Shown here: positions 22,770 to 31,513 of the stretch, in pieces
Numbering within the stretch: position 1 is the first letter of the stretch
Layout of the letters: the number at the start of each line of letters is the position of its first letter
Origin: Thermoflexus sp.
GTDB lineage: Bacteria; Chloroflexota; Anaerolineae; Thermoflexales; Thermoflexaceae
Direction of reading: 5' to 3'
Assembly: GCF_034432235.1 (NCBI RefSeq)
Contig: NZ_DAOUCJ010000028.1
Coordinates: 1-41,459 of the forward strand
Length of the DNA: 41,459 nucleotides
The notes under the pieces: generated by a model
The model's database searches: none
Told to the model about the DNA's origin: nothing
The model's input: only the letters and a program-made list of their open reading frames with translations
Position numbers and translations under genes: made by a program

Positions 22770-24065
22770 TCACGAAAGGACTTCCGGGATTTCCTCCCGC
22801 CGCGGGGTTCCTGAAGGAGCTTCCACCCATCGGCGAAGGTTCTCCAGGCCTTCCTCAAAGAACAGCACGATCAGCCCGATCAGCAGTCCGCCCAGGCCGC
22901 CCAGGGCGACGTTCAGGCGGGTCTGAGGGCGGAACCGGGTATACGTGGGCTCATCCACCAGCAGCGCGTCAATCCGGTCCTCCCGCCGGAGCCGCTCGTT
23001 CTCCTTCTGTCGCCACTCCACAAACTGCTGCGCCCATCGTTTGGCGATCTGTCGAGCCAGCTCTCCATTTAGCGCGCGCACTTCCAGACGGATCACCATG
23101 CTGCGCTCATCCAGGGAAAGGGACATGTTCCGGCGCAGCTGCTCCGGGGCCATCGCCAGGCCCAGCTCCTGGATCACCCGGCGGGCGGAGGGCTGCGCGG
23201 GATCATCACCCCCATAGACGCTGGAGAGGATCTGGAGGTAACTGTTCAGGAGGGTTTTGGCGGCCTGGCTCTGGCCGAAATCCGGCCGCGCCGGCTGCAC
23301 CGCGATCGTCGCCACCGCCCGATACACCGGCGTCTGCAGCCGGCTGTAGACGAAGGCCAGGCCCGCGGCGGCCACCGGGAAGAGGATCAGCGCCCACCCC
23401 CGCCGTCGCAGGAGCCGAAGGTAATGCTGGAGGAGCAACCAGTGTTCCGTCGCCCGGGCTGCCCCCAGCTCCATCCAGCCGATCAGCAGGGCCAGCGCGC
23501 TTCCCAGCACCATCCCCATCAACGCCCCGGCCGCCACATTGAAGGTCGTCTGCGGACGGAATCGGCCGGCGACCGGTTGATCCACCAGGAGCGCATCGAT
23601 CTGGTCCTCCTGGCGCAGCGTCTGGTTTTCCGTTCGACGCCACTCGATGAAAAGCTCCGCCCACGTCCGGGCGATCCGCTGCGCCATCTCCGGATCGTAA
23701 GATCGGATCTCCAGCTCGATCAGGAGGCTGCGCTCATCCGCCGAGAAGATCGCGCTGCGCCGCAGCTGCTCGGGCGTCATATCCAGCTGCAGGGCCTGGA
23801 TCACCCGGCTGGCCGAGGGCTGATGGAGATCCCCGCCCCCATATGCGCTGGACATGATCTGCACGTAGCTGCTCAGGAGGGTTTTGGCGGCCTGGCTCTG
23901 GCCGAAATCCGGCCGCGCCGGCTGCACCGCGATCGTCGCCACCGCCCGATACACCGGCGTCTGCAGCCGGCTGTAGACAAAGGCGCTCAGGGCGGTCACG
24001 ATGGCCAGGACCGGGATCAGCCACCCCCATCGCCGCAGAATCTGTATCAGATCCCAGAGGCTCAT
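22770..24065 (-). CDS. Tandemly duplicated Wzz/chain-length-determinant protein
   Basis: This 431-residue protein consists of two homologous Wzz-type halves. Each begins with LLRR.GW and a membrane segment, then YSRLQTPVYRAVATIAVQ, an extracytoplasmic region with the YGG..D..QPSA.RVIQ and PEQLRR segments, helical E.R..EN..LR.EDQIDALLVD, and a second membrane segment after FRPQT..NVA. The halves cover residues 1-200 and about 212-431. A polysaccharide co-polymerase normally has one such unit. Four membrane spans are expected. GGGAG is five bases before the ATG. The duplication is old except for one patch that is identical at the DNA level. It would control chain length or export in this cluster. 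Confidence 0.85.
   Translation of the reverse strand: MSLWDLIQILRRWGWLIPVLAIVTALSAFVYSRLQTPVYRAVATIAVQPARPDFGQSQAAKTLLSSYVQIMSSAYGGGDLHQPSASRVIQALQLDMTPEQLRRSAIFSADERSLLIELEIRSYDPEMAQRIARTWAELFIEWRRTENQTLRQEDQIDALLVDQPVAGRFRPQTTFNVAAGALMGMVLGSALALLIGWMELGAARATEHWLLLQHYLRLLRRRGWALILFPVAAAGLAFVYSRLQTPVYRAVATIAVQPARPDFGQSQAAKTLLNSYLQILSSVYGGDDPAQPSARRVIQELGLAMAPEQLRRNMSLSLDERSMVIRLEVRALNGELARQIAKRWAQQFVEWRQKENERLRREDRIDALLVDEPTYTRFRPQTRLNVALGGLGGLLIGLIVLFFEEGLENLRRWVEAPSGTPRREEIPEVLS
23246..23351 (-). repeat. 106-bp direct repeat inside the Wzz gene, copy in the second half
   Basis: This segment is identical at every base to 23873-23978. It encodes the YSRLQTPVYRAVATIAVQ segment and about 17 further residues up to AAKTLL. 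Sequence on either side is clearly diverged, so identity begins and ends abruptly. Confidence 0.9.
23873..23978 (-). repeat. 106-bp direct repeat inside the Wzz gene, copy in the first half
   Basis: This is the partner of 23246-23351, in the same orientation and 627 bases away. The abrupt perfect identity inside two otherwise diverged halves points to recent gene conversion. Confidence 0.9.
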
Positions 24066-24137
24066 CGGGCTCCCTCACATGGCTCAGGCCATCCGGCCTG
24101 GGGTTCGAGGAGGCTTCCTCCCCTCTCGACGAACAGC

Positions 24138-24821
24138 TCATTCATTTCCCCGGCGTCGAGGGATCTCCCCCAGCACCCGGAAGCCCAGGCGCTCCACATC
24201 CGTTCGATCCCAGATGCGGGGATCCAGGAAATCGGCCAGGAAGGCCATGGTGAATCCCCCCAGGAGGCCCAGGGCGATCCGGAAGAGCGGTCCCAGCCGG
24301 GCGCGCAGGGGAGGCGCGGTGGGCGAGGCGGCGGGGACATCCAGCGGCGTCAGCACGGCCATCCCCTCCCCTGACTGGGGCCAGACCTGGTCGACCTCCC
24401 GACGCGCCACCGCCACCGCCGCCCGGGCGATCGCCTCCGTCACCCCCGGATCCGAAGCGGTGACGTAGAGAACCACCAGGGACCGCTGATAATCCGAAGC
24501 CAGGGCCCCCTGAACCGCGGGGGGCGAGAGGGTGAGACCCTCCGCCTGCAACTGCGCCGCCACCCGTTCCGCGAAGTCCCGGCTTCGAACCCAGGCGGAA
24601 ACAGCCGCGGCCAGGTATTCGCTGGAGAGCCAGCGGTAGTAGCCTTCGTAGTCGTAATCCCCGCGGCCCTCCGGCCGGATCCCCACCGCCAGACGGATGG
24701 AGGTCTGATAGGCAGGCGCTGGGGGACGATCGAGCACGGCCCCGAAGAACCCCAGCGTGGTGGGGATCAGGACCAGCCACCCCCATCGTTTCAACACTCG
24801 AAGCAGCTCCTCAAACGTCAT
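24138..24821 (-). CDS. Wzz-like polysaccharide chain-length protein
   Basis: This 227-residue protein starts MTFEELLRVLKRWGWLVLI, a Wzz-type N-terminus with a membrane segment. The extracytoplasmic part has AYQTSIRLAVGI, an unusual DYDYEGYYRWLSSEYLA stretch, and YVTASDPGVTEAIARAA. A second membrane segment (about 180-205) is followed by a cytoplasmic LGFRVLGEIPRRR tail typical of Wzz/CpsC proteins. GGAAGG is about five bases before the ATG. It is the second chain-length-type protein of the cluster and lies 11 bases after the glycosyltransferase stop, so the two are probably co-transcribed. Confidence 0.82.
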   Translation of the reverse strand: MTFEELLRVLKRWGWLVLIPTTLGFFGAVLDRPPAPAYQTSIRLAVGIRPEGRGDYDYEGYYRWLSSEYLAAAVSAWVRSRDFAERVAAQLQAEGLTLSPPAVQGALASDYQRSLVVLYVTASDPGVTEAIARAAVAVARREVDQVWPQSGEGMAVLTPLDVPAASPTAPPLRARLGPLFRIALGLLGGFTMAFLADFLDPRIWDRTDVERLGFRVLGEIPRRRGNE

Positions 24822-24832
24822 CGGACCTTCCG

Positions 24833-25978
24833 TCAGGAAAGCGAAGCTCCCCAGCGATCCAGCAGGGTCCGTTCCACATCATGGCCCCGACGGGCGGATT
24901 CCCACGCCAGCTCCACGATTTTCTTTATTTTTTCCTGGAACAACTGTTTGTCAAACCGCTCTGCGTGGCGTCGGATCACCCCGGGATCGAACCGCAGGTC
25001 CTCGAGGCGGCGCACCGCCTCCGCCAGGCTCTCCGGCGTAGACGCATGGAAGAAGACCCCGGTCACGCCCTCCACCACCGTATCCAGCGCCCCGCCGGCC
25101 GCGAAGGCGATCACCGGCCGCCCGGCGGCCATCGCCTCCACCGGCGCGATCCCGAAATCCTCCACCCCCGGGAACACAAAGGCCCGGCAGCGTGCATAAA
25201 GCTCCGTCAGCTGCTCCGCTGGAACCCTCCCCAGGAACGTGATGGTCGGCCCAGCCATCCGCTGGAGACGCCGACGATCCCGGCCATCCCCCACGATCAC
25301 CAGGGGCAGCCCCAACCGGTTGAACGCCTCAATGGCCAGGTCGATCCGCTTGTAGGGGATCAGACGGGAGACGATCAGAAAGTAATCCTCCGTGCGGGCG
25401 GCAGGCTGAAAGCGCTGCACATCCACCGGCGGGTGGAGAAGGATCGAGGGACGTCGATAGAACTTCTGGATGCGACGGGCCACCTCCCGCGAGATGGCGA
25501 TGAAGGCATCCACCCGATCCGCCGCCGCCCGATCCCAGATCCGCAACAACGTGATCAGCGGCCGCAGCAGGCGCCGCAGCGGCCCCGGCAGGCCCTCGCG
25601 GGCGATGTATTCCTCGTAGGCCCAGACATAGCGGGTCGGCGTCAGGCAGTAGCAGAGATGAACCGTGGAGGGTCCCGTGACCACCCCATGGCAGAACCCG
25701 CTTTTATTCGAGATCACGACGTCGTATCCGGAGAGGTTCAGCCCATCGAACGCTAAAGGATAAAGCGGGAGGTAAAGCTGGTGATGCCGGTGAATGAAGG
25801 GCATGGCGTCCAGCCAGGTGGTGTGGATCTCCCAGCCCCGATAGTGAGCGGGCATCCGATCCCGGGCGTAGATGCTGGTGTAGATGGGAGCGCCGGGGAA
25901 GGCCTCCACCAGGGCCTCCAGCACCGCCTCCGCGCCTCCCATCTGATTGAGCCAGTCGTGGACCAGCGCGACGCGCAT
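24833..25978 (-). CDS. GT4-family glycosyltransferase
   Basis: This 381-residue GT-B glycosyltransferase opens MRVALVHDWLNQMGGAE, the usual donor/acceptor loop. YFLIVSRLIPYKRIDLAIEA begins the donor-binding half, and FVFPGVEDFGIAPVEAMAAG carries the E-x7-E motif of GT4 enzymes. It would transfer a sugar from an NDP-sugar to a growing lipid-linked glycan at the inner membrane face. The ATG at 25978 is chosen over a TTG at 25993; GGGAG lies close upstream. The sugar cannot be deduced. Confidence 0.9.
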   Translation of the reverse strand: MRVALVHDWLNQMGGAEAVLEALVEAFPGAPIYTSIYARDRMPAHYRGWEIHTTWLDAMPFIHRHHQLYLPLYPLAFDGLNLSGYDVVISNKSGFCHGVVTGPSTVHLCYCLTPTRYVWAYEEYIAREGLPGPLRRLLRPLITLLRIWDRAAADRVDAFIAISREVARRIQKFYRRPSILLHPPVDVQRFQPAARTEDYFLIVSRLIPYKRIDLAIEAFNRLGLPLVIVGDGRDRRRLQRMAGPTITFLGRVPAEQLTELYARCRAFVFPGVEDFGIAPVEAMAAGRPVIAFAAGGALDTVVEGVTGVFFHASTPESLAEAVRRLEDLRFDPGVIRRHAERFDKQLFQEKIKKIVELAWESARRGHDVERTLLDRWGASLS

Positions 25979-26013
25979 GGGCTCCCTGTGCAATGCAGGC
26001 AGGATCTCCCCGG

Positions 26014-26664
26014 CTAAAGCAGGGAAGGCGAGCGAACCGGGGCGAAGGACCGGCGGTGGATGGGGCTGGGGCCGTAGATCCGAAGCGCCCGACGGTGGTC
26101 CGGCGTGCCGTAGCCTTTATGCCCTGCGAAGCCGTATCCCGGGTAGATCCGATCCATTTCCACCATCCATCGATCCCGGGCGACCTTGGCCACAATGGAC
26201 GCCGCCGCCGCCGACAGGCAGCGGGCATCCGCCTGAAAAAGAACCCGCTGGGGCAGCGGGACGGGCAGGGTCATGGCGTCCACGATCAGCGCCTCGGGAG
26301 GGATCGGCAGCGCCTCCAGGGCCCGCAGCATCGCCAGGCGGGTCGCCGGGACGATGCCGAGGGCATCGATCTCCTCCGGGCTCGCCATCCCGATGCCCAC
26401 CCCCCGGGCGATCCGAAGGATCTCCGGAAAGAGGGCCTCCCGCTGCTCAGGGGTCAGGGTTTTGGAATCCCGCACCCCCGCTAGCCCACGGCGCAAGCCC
26501 CTGGGATCCGTCGGAAGGATCACCGCAGCCGCCACCACCGGACCCGCCCATGCCCCCCGCCCCGCCTCATCCAGGCCCGCCACGTTCTGAACGCCCCGAC
26601 GCCAGAAAGCCATCTCCTCAGCGAGCGTCGGCCGGCGATGGCGAGACCGACTCCGACCGGGCAT
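26014..26664 (-). CDS. rnhB: Ribonuclease HII
   Basis: This 216-residue enzyme nicks RNA-DNA hybrids, including single ribonucleotides in DNA. The catalytic motifs are AGLDEAGRGAWAGP (Asp32, Glu33), the VDAMTLP aspartate near residue 124, and SIVAKVARDRWM with a further aspartate. GYGFAGHKGYGTPDHRRAL near the C-terminus is diagnostic. The start at 26664 has AAGGGA about six bases upstream and includes the family-typical PTLAEE opening, so it overlaps the upstream glycosyltransferase gene by 47 bases. An ATG at 26613 would avoid the overlap but lose that segment. It is a housekeeping gene inside an exopolysaccharide operon. Confidence 0.93.
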   Translation of the reverse strand: MPGRSRSRHRRPTLAEEMAFWRRGVQNVAGLDEAGRGAWAGPVVAAAVILPTDPRGLRRGLAGVRDSKTLTPEQREALFPEILRIARGVGIGMASPEEIDALGIVPATRLAMLRALEALPIPPEALIVDAMTLPVPLPQRVLFQADARCLSAAAASIVAKVARDRWMVEMDRIYPGYGFAGHKGYGTPDHRRALRIYGPSPIHRRSFAPVRSPSLL

Positions 26665-27379
26665 AGCGTCCCTTCCACGCGTTCCAGCGGATCAGAAGCA
26701 GCTCGCGGAACATGTTCAGGCTGTCCCGGAACAGCCGGACGCGGCTTTCCGGGTTGAAATACCAGATCACCGGGACCTCCACGATCCGGTAGCCGCGCAG
26801 GCGGGCGATGAACAGCACCTCCACGTCAAAGCTCATGCCATCCAGCCGCTGTGCCCGGAAGAGATCCTCCGCCGCCTCGGCGCGGAACATTTTGAAGCCG
26901 CACTGGGTATCCTGGAAGCCGGGAACCGCCAGGATGCGGACGATGGTGTTGAAGACGCGGCCGATCAGGTGGCGGTAGAGAGGCTCCCCGATCCGCCGGG
27001 CTCCTGGCGCCTCACGGCTGCCGATGGCCACATCGAAGTCGTCCAGCTGCGGCGGGAGGAACTTCACCACCTCCTCAATGGGCGTGGAAAGGTCCGCATC
27101 GCAGATGTAGCGATAGCGGCCGCGGGCGGCCAGCATCCCCTGGCGGACCGCCCGCCCCTTCCCCCGCTGGGGGTCACGGATCAGACGGACATACGGATGA
27201 TCCCGCGCGAAGGCCTCCACGATCTCCGCCGTTCGATCCGTGCTGCCGTTCTCGACGACGATCACCTCGGCCGGCTGGCCCCAGGACCGCAGGAAGCGGT
27301 CGATGGCCTCCAGGGCGCGGGGCAGCCGGCGCTCCTCGTTGTGAGCAGGGATGATGATGGAAAGCAGCGGTTCGTCCAT
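26618..27379 (-). CDS. GT2-family glycosyltransferase, dolichyl-phosphate beta-glucosyltransferase-like
   Basis: From the ATG at 27379 (GAGG seven bases upstream) this is 253 residues. The GT-A fold begins LLSIIIPAHNEERRLP, with VVENGSTDRTAEIV, GKGRAVRQGML and the metal-binding YICDADLSTP. GFQDTQCGFKMFRAEAAEDL and VEVLFIARLRGYRIVEVPV are characteristic of the Alg5-like branch, which makes polyprenyl-phosphate-glucose or a related lipid-linked sugar. It has no transmembrane region of its own. It probably supplies a lipid-linked sugar for the exopolysaccharide or for glycosylation; substrate is inferred. Confidence 0.9.
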   Translation of the reverse strand: MDEPLLSIIIPAHNEERRLPRALEAIDRFLRSWGQPAEVIVVENGSTDRTAEIVEAFARDHPYVRLIRDPQRGKGRAVRQGMLAARGRYRYICDADLSTPIEEVVKFLPPQLDDFDVAIGSREAPGARRIGEPLYRHLIGRVFNTIVRILAVPGFQDTQCGFKMFRAEAAEDLFRAQRLDGMSFDVEVLFIARLRGYRIVEVPVIWYFNPESRVRLFRDSLNMFRELLLIRWNAWKGRYARSESVSPSPADAR

Positions 27380-27703
27380 CGCCGGCCTCAAAGATCCCGG
27401 GGTTCCCTCCGTCTCAGCAGGAAGCAGCATACCACAGGGGCTGCCTTCTGGAAAAGCCGCCTTTCCTTACCAACCCATGGCGTTATCCCGTTGTCGAAAG
27501 GGCCTTTATAGACCAATCGATGAAGGGCGGCATCGACCAGACGAGGGTTCACAGAGAAGCGATAGAAGGATACGGTGAAAATGCGACCCCAGAAATCACG
27601 CCGGATTTCTCGGTCCGGGTGACGAACTGGATGAACAGGAAGATCCGCCGGAGGTGGACATGGCCATCACGCCATCTACGAATCCCGAGGGAGGAAAGAG
27701 GGC
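27380..27703. other. Noncoding gap between two exopolysaccharide genes
   Basis: These 324 bases separate the sugar transferase stop from the glycosyltransferase start. A small hairpin AGAAATC-ACGCCG-GATTTCT spans 27591-27610. On the minus strand a weak extended -10 (TGGTATGCT, near 27425-27435) with TTTTCC 18 bases upstream could start the downstream operon. Short open frames here have no ribosome-binding site or recognisable similarity. This region is more AT-rich than its neighbours. Confidence 0.35.
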
Positions 27704-29128
27704 TTAATACGCTCCCTGTCCCATAAGGACCCGCGGGACCGTGCGGAGCATAATCTCCAGATCGAGCAGCGGCGACCAGTTCTCGATGTAATAGATGTCC
27801 AGCAGACACATCTCATCGAACGTGAGATCGCTGCGGCCGGAGATCTGCCAGAGGCCGGTCATGCCCGGCACGGCGGCCAGGCGCTGGCGTTGCCAGGGCT
27901 TGTAGGCTTCCACCTCAGCCGGCACCGGCGGGCGCGGCCCCACCAGGCTCATCTCCCCTTTCAATACGTTGATCAGCTGCGGCAGCTCGTCCAGGCTCAG
28001 CCGGCGCAGGATCCGCCCGACCCGGGTGACCCGCGGATCGTTCCGGATCTTGAAAAGAGGGCCGCTGGCCTCGTTCAGCGCCCGCAAGCGTTCCTGCTCC
28101 TGCTCCGCCCCCACCCGCATGGTTCGAAATTTATACATCGTAAACAGACGACCCTCCTTCCCCACCCGCACCTGGCGGAAAATCACCGGGCCCGGAGAGT
28201 CCAGCTTGATGGCCAGGGCGATCAGCGCCATCAGCGGGGCGGAGAGAAGAAGCAGAAGGGCCGCCAGAACCAGATCCATCGCCCGCTTGATGCGGAACTG
28301 CCAGGGGGAGAAGCGGGCCTCCCGGATGCCGATCAGAGGGATCCCATCCAGATCCCGCACGTCCAGGCGGCTTAGGGTGAGCTGGAAAGGATCCGGGACG
28401 ATCCGCACCGGGATGCGCCGGGCCTCACAGTGCCGGACGACCTCCTGGATCCGGTCATAAAAGGCCATCGGGAGGGTGATAATCACTTCATCCACCCGGT
28501 CTTCCTGGAGGACCTTCGGCAGATCCTCCAGGGTGCCCCGAGCGCGGAAGGGGCCGATATCGGTGCGGGCTTTCTCCGGATCATCATCCACAAACCCCAC
28601 GATCCGATACCCCAGCTCCGGCCGAGCCAAGGCCGCCCGCATCACCGCTCTCCCCAGATCCCCCGCCCCGACGATCAACGCCCGCACCACGCCGATACCC
28701 CGCCGGCGCATGATCCGCTCCGCCCGGCTTTCGAAAAGCCGCAGGATCCCCAGCAACAGGACCACCAGCAGGGCCGCTTCCAGGAACATCAATCGGGAAT
28801 AGAAAAGGGACTGGGAGAAGAACACCACCGCCATCAGGACCAGGGTGCTCTTGGCCACCGCGTTCAGGATGCGATACATCTCCTCCAGCCACGGCGCCCC
28901 CATCTGGGGGGGATACACCCGGTCCAGGCGGAACATCAGCACCAGGAGAACCGTCCAGGCGATCTGGAACGGGATGTAAGCGGAAAACGGGGCGTCGAAG
29001 GTGATCTCGCGGAACCATTCCCACCGGTAACGCATCAGATAAGCCAGCACGAAAGCAACCTGGATCACGATGAGATCCAGGCCGATGCGAATCCATCGCC
29101 ACCACCACGGAATCCTTCGATCGCTCAT
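27704..29128 (-). CDS. Undecaprenyl-phosphate sugar phosphotransferase, exopolysaccharide initiating enzyme
   Basis: This is about 474 residues. The N-terminal half holds four to five membrane segments, then a Rossmann-like CoA-binding-type region (RALIVGAGDLGRAVM, FVDDDPEKA). The C-terminal 200 residues are the bacterial sugar transferase domain: KRAMDLVLAALLLLLSAPLM, then GPVIFRQVRVGKEGRLFTMY, RTMRVGAE, RRLSLDELPQLINVLKGEMS and LVGPRPPVPAEVE. It transfers a sugar-1-phosphate to undecaprenyl phosphate, the first committed step of exopolysaccharide assembly. The start at 29128 is preferred; 29137 is three codons longer and equally open. The full motif set indicates an active enzyme. Confidence 0.92.
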   Translation of the reverse strand: MSDRRIPWWWRWIRIGLDLIVIQVAFVLAYLMRYRWEWFREITFDAPFSAYIPFQIAWTVLLVLMFRLDRVYPPQMGAPWLEEMYRILNAVAKSTLVLMAVVFFSQSLFYSRLMFLEAALLVVLLLGILRLFESRAERIMRRRGIGVVRALIVGAGDLGRAVMRAALARPELGYRIVGFVDDDPEKARTDIGPFRARGTLEDLPKVLQEDRVDEVIITLPMAFYDRIQEVVRHCEARRIPVRIVPDPFQLTLSRLDVRDLDGIPLIGIREARFSPWQFRIKRAMDLVLAALLLLLSAPLMALIALAIKLDSPGPVIFRQVRVGKEGRLFTMYKFRTMRVGAEQEQERLRALNEASGPLFKIRNDPRVTRVGRILRRLSLDELPQLINVLKGEMSLVGPRPPVPAEVEAYKPWQRQRLAAVPGMTGLWQISGRSDLTFDEMCLLDIYYIENWSPLLDLEIMLRTVPRVLMGQGAY

Positions 29129-29177
29129 AGGACCCATCCGCCAGCGCTCTTTCCGGGTCTCTCTCCATTTGCCGCCT

Positions 29178-29223
29178 GAGGGGCTGCGACGGGAAAGGAA
29201 GTCCCGTTGAGGGAAAGCCCCTC
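29178..29223. other. Nested hairpin between two exopolysaccharide genes
   Basis: Outer arms GAGGGGCT (29178-29185) and AGCCCCTC (29216-29223), inner arms ACGGGA (29189-29194) and TCCCGT (29202-29207). No T-run follows. It sits between the stop of the glycosyltransferase gene and the start of the sugar transferase gene and may act in RNA processing or attenuation. Confidence 0.45.
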
Positions 29224-29249
29224 TGGCTCCCTCCTGGCCCCGGAAGCGT

Positions 29250-30407
29250 TCATGGATCCAGGCCGGAAACGGAACGCTGCGCGATTTTATTATAAAATTC
29301 CACGATGACCCTTGCGGTCCTTTCCCAGGAAAACTGGCGGGCGCGCGTCAGCCCACGAGCCCGTAACATTTCTCGAAGCGCATGATCCCGAAGCAGCGTC
29401 TGGATCCCTTCCGCCCAGGCCTCGATGTCGTCGGGATCGACCAGGAAGCCGGCTTCCCCCACCACTTCCGGGAGGGAGGACGCCCGGGCGGCGATCACCG
29501 GGGTTCCACAGGCCATCGCCTCCAGCGGCGGCATCCCAAACCCTTCATACCGGGATGGATAAGCCAGGAGGGTGGCCGCATTATACCAGAGGGGGAGCTC
29601 CGCGTCCGGCACGAATCCGATCCAGCGGGCTCGACCTTCCCGCTCCAGGGCCTGCAAACGGGGACGAAAAGCCGGTTTCCATCCCTGCCCGCCCACCAGG
29701 ATCAGAGGAACGGATGGGCGAAGTCGGGCGATGGCCTCCAGCAGAACCCCCAGGTTCTTCCGTGGCTCCAGCGTCCCCACATAAAGGATAAACGAATCCG
29801 GCAAGCCGTATCGAGCCCGAAACGCGGCCACCTCCCCCTCCGGCAACGGCCGGAAACGGGGATCGACCCCGGGATGGGCCACTTCGATCTGCTCCGGGGG
29901 AAGCTTCCAGAGGCGAATGAGATCTTCACGGGCCGCCTGCGAGATCGTCAGGATCCCCGCCGCCCGCCGGCAGGTCAGCCGGGTAAAGAGGCGCAGATAG
30001 ATCCGATTCCACGCCCGAAAAGCTTCCGGGTGGCGAACGAAGCTCAGATCATATACGGTGACCACCACCGGCAGGCGAACCGCCAGCGGCGCGACGAAGG
30101 CCATCGCATGGAGCAGATCCCAACGCTCCCGGGCGAGAAGAAGCGGCATGACCAGCTGCTCCCACAGGATCCGGACCACCGGCCGATGGGTCGGCCAGGT
30201 CGTCCGGACCCAGCGGATCCCCGGCGCTTCCGGGGCGCAGGAACGTGGTCCGATGAACGCGGTGAAGGCGATATGAGGGGCTACCCGGGGAAGGCGTCGC
30301 AGGACCTCATCGATATACCGATGGATCCCGGCGCTGCGATAGGACGCCTCGCCGGCCAGCAGCTGGGCGTTCAGGGCGATTCGAATTCCGATAGAATGGG
30401 AAGACAC
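29250..30407 (-). CDS. GT4-family glycosyltransferase, mannosyltransferase-like
   Basis: This 385-residue GT-B enzyme starts at a GTG with GGGAG about eight bases upstream. It opens IRIALNAQLLAGE...SAGIHRYIDEVL, and FILYVGTLEPRKNLGVLLEA begins the donor half. YPSRYEGFGMPPLEAMACGT carries the E-x7-E motif, followed by VVGEAGFLVDPDD. This pattern is common in alpha-mannosyl- and other GT4 enzymes of exopolysaccharide clusters. It is the first gene of the minus-strand cluster and is divergent from the ornithine-cyclodeaminase-family gene, with only 78 bases between starts. Confidence 0.9.
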   Translation of the reverse strand: MSSHSIGIRIALNAQLLAGEASYRSAGIHRYIDEVLRRLPRVAPHIAFTAFIGPRSCAPEAPGIRWVRTTWPTHRPVVRILWEQLVMPLLLARERWDLLHAMAFVAPLAVRLPVVVTVYDLSFVRHPEAFRAWNRIYLRLFTRLTCRRAAGILTISQAAREDLIRLWKLPPEQIEVAHPGVDPRFRPLPEGEVAAFRARYGLPDSFILYVGTLEPRKNLGVLLEAIARLRPSVPLILVGGQGWKPAFRPRLQALEREGRARWIGFVPDAELPLWYNAATLLAYPSRYEGFGMPPLEAMACGTPVIAARASSLPEVVGEAGFLVDPDDIEAWAEGIQTLLRDHALREMLRARGLTRARQFSWERTARVIVEFYNKIAQRSVSGLDP

Positions 30408-30485
30408 GCGGCGCGCTCCCGGGATGACTTCAATACGATTCTATCCGATCAGGAGAGCTTCAATCCGCAACGCGGAGGAATCCGA

Positions 30486-31457
30486 ATGGCCCTCTTGCTT
30501 CGCGAGGAGGATGTGCGGGCCTTGCTGCCGATCGCCGACGCTATCGAGGCGCTGGAATGGGCCTTCCGCGCCCAGGCCGAGGGTCAGGCGACCAACGTGC
30601 CTCGCGCTCGCGTCCGCTGGCCCCGCGGCGCCCTCCACGTGATGGCCGCTGGGGGGCCCGGGGTCGGCTACGTCGGCCTGAAGGCCTACACCACCGTCGG
30701 GGGGCAGGCCCGCTTCGTCGTGTTGTTGTTCGACGTCGAAAGCGGAGCGCTGGTCGCCCTGATCGAAGCCGATATGCTGGGCCGCCTGCGAACCGGGGCA
30801 GCCACCGGCCTGGCTACCCGCTACCTCGCCCGCCCGGATGCTCGAAGGGTGGGCATATATGGAGCGGGGCGTCAGGCGGCCACGCAGCTCATGGCCGTTT
30901 GTGCCATCCGGGATATCGCGGAAGCCCGGGTCTACAGCCCGACCCGGGAGCGTCGAGAGGCGTTCGCCCGCCGCATGGCGGAGACCCTCGGGATCCCCGT
31001 GCATGCAGTGGATCGGCCGGAGGCCGTCGCGGAGGAGGCGGACATCCTGATCACCATCACCTCTGCCCGCGAGCCGGTCCTGCGGGGGGCCTGGCTGCGG
31101 CCAGGGGTGCACATCAACGCCGCCGGCTCTAACGCGTGGATCCGCCGGGAACTGGATGAGGAAGCCATCGTTCGAGCGGATTTGATCGTCATCGATTCGC
31201 GGGACCAGGGGAAAGGGGAAGCGGGCGATCTCCTGGAGCCTCTGGAGCGGGGACGGTTACAATGGGAGCGGATCCACGAATTGAAAGATGTGGTCGCCGG
31301 GCGGGTGCAGCGCACCCATCCCGATCAAATCACGCTCTTTAAATCCCTGGGCATCGCTCTGGAGGACGTGGCTGTGGCGGCCCTGGTCTACGAACGAGCA
31401 CGGGCCCGGGGGGTCGGTGAACCGGTGCGCCTGGCGGAGGTCCCGCTGATGGACTGA
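30486..31457 (+). CDS. Ornithine cyclodeaminase / mu-crystallin family dehydrogenase
   Basis: This 323-residue NAD(P)-dependent protein has GGAGG seven bases before its ATG. Family landmarks are the N-terminal LLREEDVRALLP, GGYVGLKAY-like GVGYVGLKAYTT, the conserved LIEADMLGRLRTGAATGLA, the Rossmann loop GIYGAGRQAATQL, and AAGSNAWIRRELDEE. Members deaminate ornithine to proline, act as alanine dehydrogenases, or reduce cyclic ketimines; the substrate here cannot be chosen. It starts a plus-strand run with mutM and DUF429. Confidence 0.9.
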   Translation: MALLLREEDVRALLPIADAIEALEWAFRAQAEGQATNVPRARVRWPRGALHVMAAGGPGVGYVGLKAYTTVGGQARFVVLLFDVESGALVALIEADMLGRLRTGAATGLATRYLARPDARRVGIYGAGRQAATQLMAVCAIRDIAEARVYSPTRERREAFARRMAETLGIPVHAVDRPEAVAEEADILITITSAREPVLRGAWLRPGVHINAAGSNAWIRRELDEEAIVRADLIVIDSRDQGKGEAGDLLEPLERGRLQWERIHELKDVVAGRVQRTHPDQITLFKSLGIALEDVAVAALVYERARARGVGEPVRLAEVPLMD

Positions 31458-31513
31458 ACGCGAGGGGATGGAACCCATCCCTTTGAAAGCCCAGGGCTCA
31501 GCAGGCGTCCACT

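Noticed and set aside
24100..24115. GGTTCGA strings resembling a tRNA T-loop (also near 9904 and 24102)
   Set aside because: No matching acceptor, D or anticodon stems surround them; they lie in or next to coding sequence.
29382..30485. N-terminal extension of the ornithine-cyclodeaminase-family frame
   Set aside because: It is antisense to a glycosyltransferase gene; the strong ribosome-binding site and family opening place the start at 30486.
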